A stretch of 64,000 bases of DNA. Source: Ehretia macrophylla. Taxonomy: Eukaryota; Streptophyta; Magnoliopsida; Boraginales; Ehretiaceae. The DNA lies in contig CM075764.1 of the NCBI GenBank assembly GCA_037974665.1, forward strand, positions 120,156,325 to 120,220,324. The letters are read 5' to 3'. A program made the translations under genes and the position numbers. Of this stretch, positions 61,601 to 64,000 are shown one piece after another. The notes beneath the pieces were generated by a model. That model saw only the letters and a program-made list of their open reading frames with translations. It had not been told where the DNA came from and searched no databases. Each line of letters begins with the position of its first letter. Within the stretch, counting starts at the first letter, position 1.

Positions 61601-63810
61601 CATCGTTATTTTTTATTATAACATTATAAGATTACCTTTTACATCGTATGGCATTAACTAGAACAAATCAATTACTATATTCAGCTTGAATGTGTCAAGT
61701 GTTAATTAGTGGGTTAGTAAATTCTTTGACTGCCTTAATCACAATTAATGAACAAGATACAAATTAATCTGATGATCTGAATACATATCTTAGCTAATAC
61801 ATTAATTCTATTGTCATTGGCTTCATGATAAATTAACTTCAGTACGTCTTGGATTTGAATTAACAAAAATGTTATTCTCTTTGGGACTAGTTTCGATAAG
61901 TTTTATATTTACCTAATCCAGATTATATGCCTCTTTCGAGTAAGGTCATGTATTTCAAAGTTCTGACCTTAGCGTGATACTGGAAAACTTCCTAAGAATG
62001 TTTCGAGTCATAACAAAGATAATATATATATTGGTGTTAACTATGATGGATATTATGTGTTAGAGTAAAATCTTTCAATCATATTCTTACACGTATTAAT
62101 CCGATCTTACAATTGTATTTGGATAATATAGTTGTTACCCTTGATGTGCAGGTGGTTTCTGATGAGGCAAGAGCAATGTACAATGGAGGACTGGCAGGTC
62201 TAACATATTGGAGTCCAAATGTAAACATATTTAGAGACCCAAGGTGGGGGAGAGGCCAAGAAACACCAGGTGAAGACCCCACATTAGCTGCTAAATATGC
62301 TGCTAGCTATGTGCGAGGTCTTCAGGGCAATGTGGGCAACAATTTGAAGGTGGCAGCTTGTTGCAAACATTACACAGCCTATGATATTGATAACTGGAAT
62401 GGCATAGATCGGTTCCACTTCAATGCCAAGGTACTTAAAATTCATCTGCTAGCTTCATGAGGGAAAATTCTAAAAAACGTCCGTTCGGACAAAACGGCCG
62501 TAAAAGACATGTGGACCCCACATGAGCTCACGTGCTAGACTATCGTTTTGTTTTCTGGACGTTTTTTGAGACTGACTCCCTCAAGAGTTCATGTAGCATT
62601 TAATTAAGTGTGTGTATATATATGTGTGTATCAATTCTTAAGTGGTATTATATGGTATTACTTACAACTCTTACGTGACATTAGTTACTCTTTACCTTTT
62701 ATGTTGTAAATATTAGACTATTTATTTTTTTCTAAAAACAAACATATCGTATTTATATGTGATACTTGTTACATAAGATCACATAAGATAACCATTAAGA
62801 CGTGAAGTTTGTGTGATAAGATTTGGGTCGAATACGTCACTAGTGAAATTTCAAGTCAATTACTTATTCCATTACACAATTTAAATAAATATTTACATTA
62901 GTTATACTCTACTTGCTACTAAGATGAAACCCTATAAGTCTAGAAGTTAAAAGTAGTTTTGGTACCTAAAGTCTTTGATGACACATACATTTAAGGATAC
63001 AAACCATCTCAAATTGTTGATTGGCTGACAAGGTTTTATATGGCTTTGACAAGATATGGACGATATGTTTTTGTATTTTTATGAGAAGTTTTACAGCATC
63101 CACGTTTCTCAGAAAAAGATGTTTAGAATTAAATGTCAAGAAATTGTGATCACTAGACACCTTTCAATGACTTATATATATGTGTCCAAATTAATAACGC
63201 CCTCTTTCCTCAACACAAACATAAGCATCAATCTTCGTTTCAACAGTTTGAAATTCAAGACTTAATTAAACCATTACTTGCACGGAACATCCAAACTTTG
63301 AAAACACCCTCTATCTTTTCCTTGAATTGACGAAAAATGCTTGAAAACATTACAGTCTGACGATCAGTTGAGTAAAGAGTGGACTTTACGTGTTTGTAGA
63401 GCTCACTCCCACACTTGATAAAAGGGTTCAACTATAATGTTCTAAAGAATTTCTCTGAATTAACACCATTCATTGTCTTATATCCCTTTAAAAAAACAAT
63501 GAATGGTTTTAATCTCCCTCGATAAATAATATACAATCAATGAATATATATTATAAGATGATCCATATTCAAAATTTTACTTGCCAAAGAGTCATTAATA
63601 AAATGTAAAAATTAATTTTTGGCTTGATGTATGGGAACAGGTAAGTAGACAGGACTTAGAGGACACATATAATGTACCATTCAAAGCTTGTGTTGTGGAA
63701 GGCAGAGTTGCAAGTATAATGTGCTCATACAACCAAGTCAATGGCAAGCCCACTTGTGCTGACTCTAATCTCCTTCGTAACACCATCCGTGGCCAATGGC
63801 GCCTTAATGG
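58605..63810 (+). CDS. GH3 beta-D-xylosidase (BXL type), exons 1-3
   Basis: Apoplastic beta-xylosidase / alpha-arabinofuranosidase of glycoside hydrolase family 3, which trims xylan and arabinan in the cell wall. Exons are 58605-59009, 62152-62430 and 63641-63810, encoding residues 1-284 of a protein that is normally about 770 aa; the remainder lies right of the window. The start [20 protein letters not shown] is a signal peptide (cleavage near residue 25-30). GH3 blocks are [70 protein letters not shown] and [14 protein letters not shown]. The catalytic nucleophile Asp follows in the next exon. Splice sites are GT-AG and phases match. Intron 1 is unusually long at 3142 bp. AtBXL1-4-like; the paralogue is not resolved. 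Confidence 0.95.
59010..62151 (+). other. long intron 1 of the xylosidase gene
   Basis: AT-rich with a (TA)n stretch (about 59109-59130). No recognisable transposon or nested gene. Its length looks like the result of old, unrecognisable insertions. Confidence 0.55.
62459..62582. mobile_element. small fold-back MITE in xylosidase intron 2
   Basis: Left arm GAGGGAAAATTCTAAAAAAC GTCC pairs with right-arm complement GAGGGAGTCAGTCTCAAAAA ACGTCC; both arms go on to ACAAAACG. Length 124 bp. It begins 28 bp after exon 2. No clear target duplication. Confidence 0.65.
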
Positions 63811-64000
63811 GTGAGTTTCTGTGTCATACAATTTCCATGATAAAATACTTATGTTATTTTTGATTAACTCGGACCATGTGTCTTTCGAGTAACGTCATGT
63901 ATCTCGAAGTTCAATATTTCTTATATAAGTTTAAAAAAAAATTTCGGAAAGAATTCTTCGTCATAAAAAAGAAAAAAAAGAAAAAAACTTTGGCAATTGT

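Overview
The window is nuclear DNA of a flowering plant, a eudicot. It has intron-rich, AT-rich genes with plant-type splice sites, plant-specific families (CAMTA, FDM/XS-XH, apoplastic beta-xylosidase) and Athila, copia, hAT, Mutator-like and SINE repeats. The CAMTA and eL29 proteins look asterid-like to me, but that is a weak impression. All exon models below were read by eye from splice signals and checked for frame.

Layout. 1-2726: the 3' end of a Ty1/copia element, lying antisense in an intron of the next gene. 3436-6063 (-): first four coding exons of PP4R3/SMEK, a protein phosphatase 4 regulatory subunit, which continues off the left edge. 8787-9581 (-): complete ribosomal protein eL29 gene (61 aa), with a 5'UTR intron and a typical ribosomal-protein promoter. 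11917-20590 (-): complete 13-exon CAMTA5/6-type calmodulin-binding transcription activator (922 aa). About 20.6-24.1 kb: intergenic, with fold-back and hAT-like elements. 24177-37720 (+): complete but decayed 13.5-kb Athila-type Ty3/gypsy element with 1.6-kb LTRs and a 5-bp target duplication. 38557-43599 (+): small, heavily decayed copia element, also with both LTRs and a target duplication. 44716-45529: second copy of the hAT-like element, in opposite orientation. 47827-51041 (+): complete FDM-like gene (641 aa) of RNA-directed DNA methylation. 52601-53480: two adjacent Mutator-like MITEs, each with a perfect 9-bp target duplication. 58605-63810 (+): first three exons of a GH3 beta-xylosidase gene that runs off the right edge.

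The host genes (PP4R3, eL29, CAMTA, FDM, BXL) do not form a functional cluster; this is ordinary plant gene order interrupted by transposon blocks. I did not find a convincing new biological system. The points most worth a second look are: the one long intact 3' ORF in an otherwise stop-ridden Athila element; TTGAC (W-box core) arrays in its LTRs; a duplicated 3' tail inside the small copia element; two apparent GC-AG introns in PP4R3 plus a retroelement in its intron; and the MITE and hAT pairs with readable target duplications.
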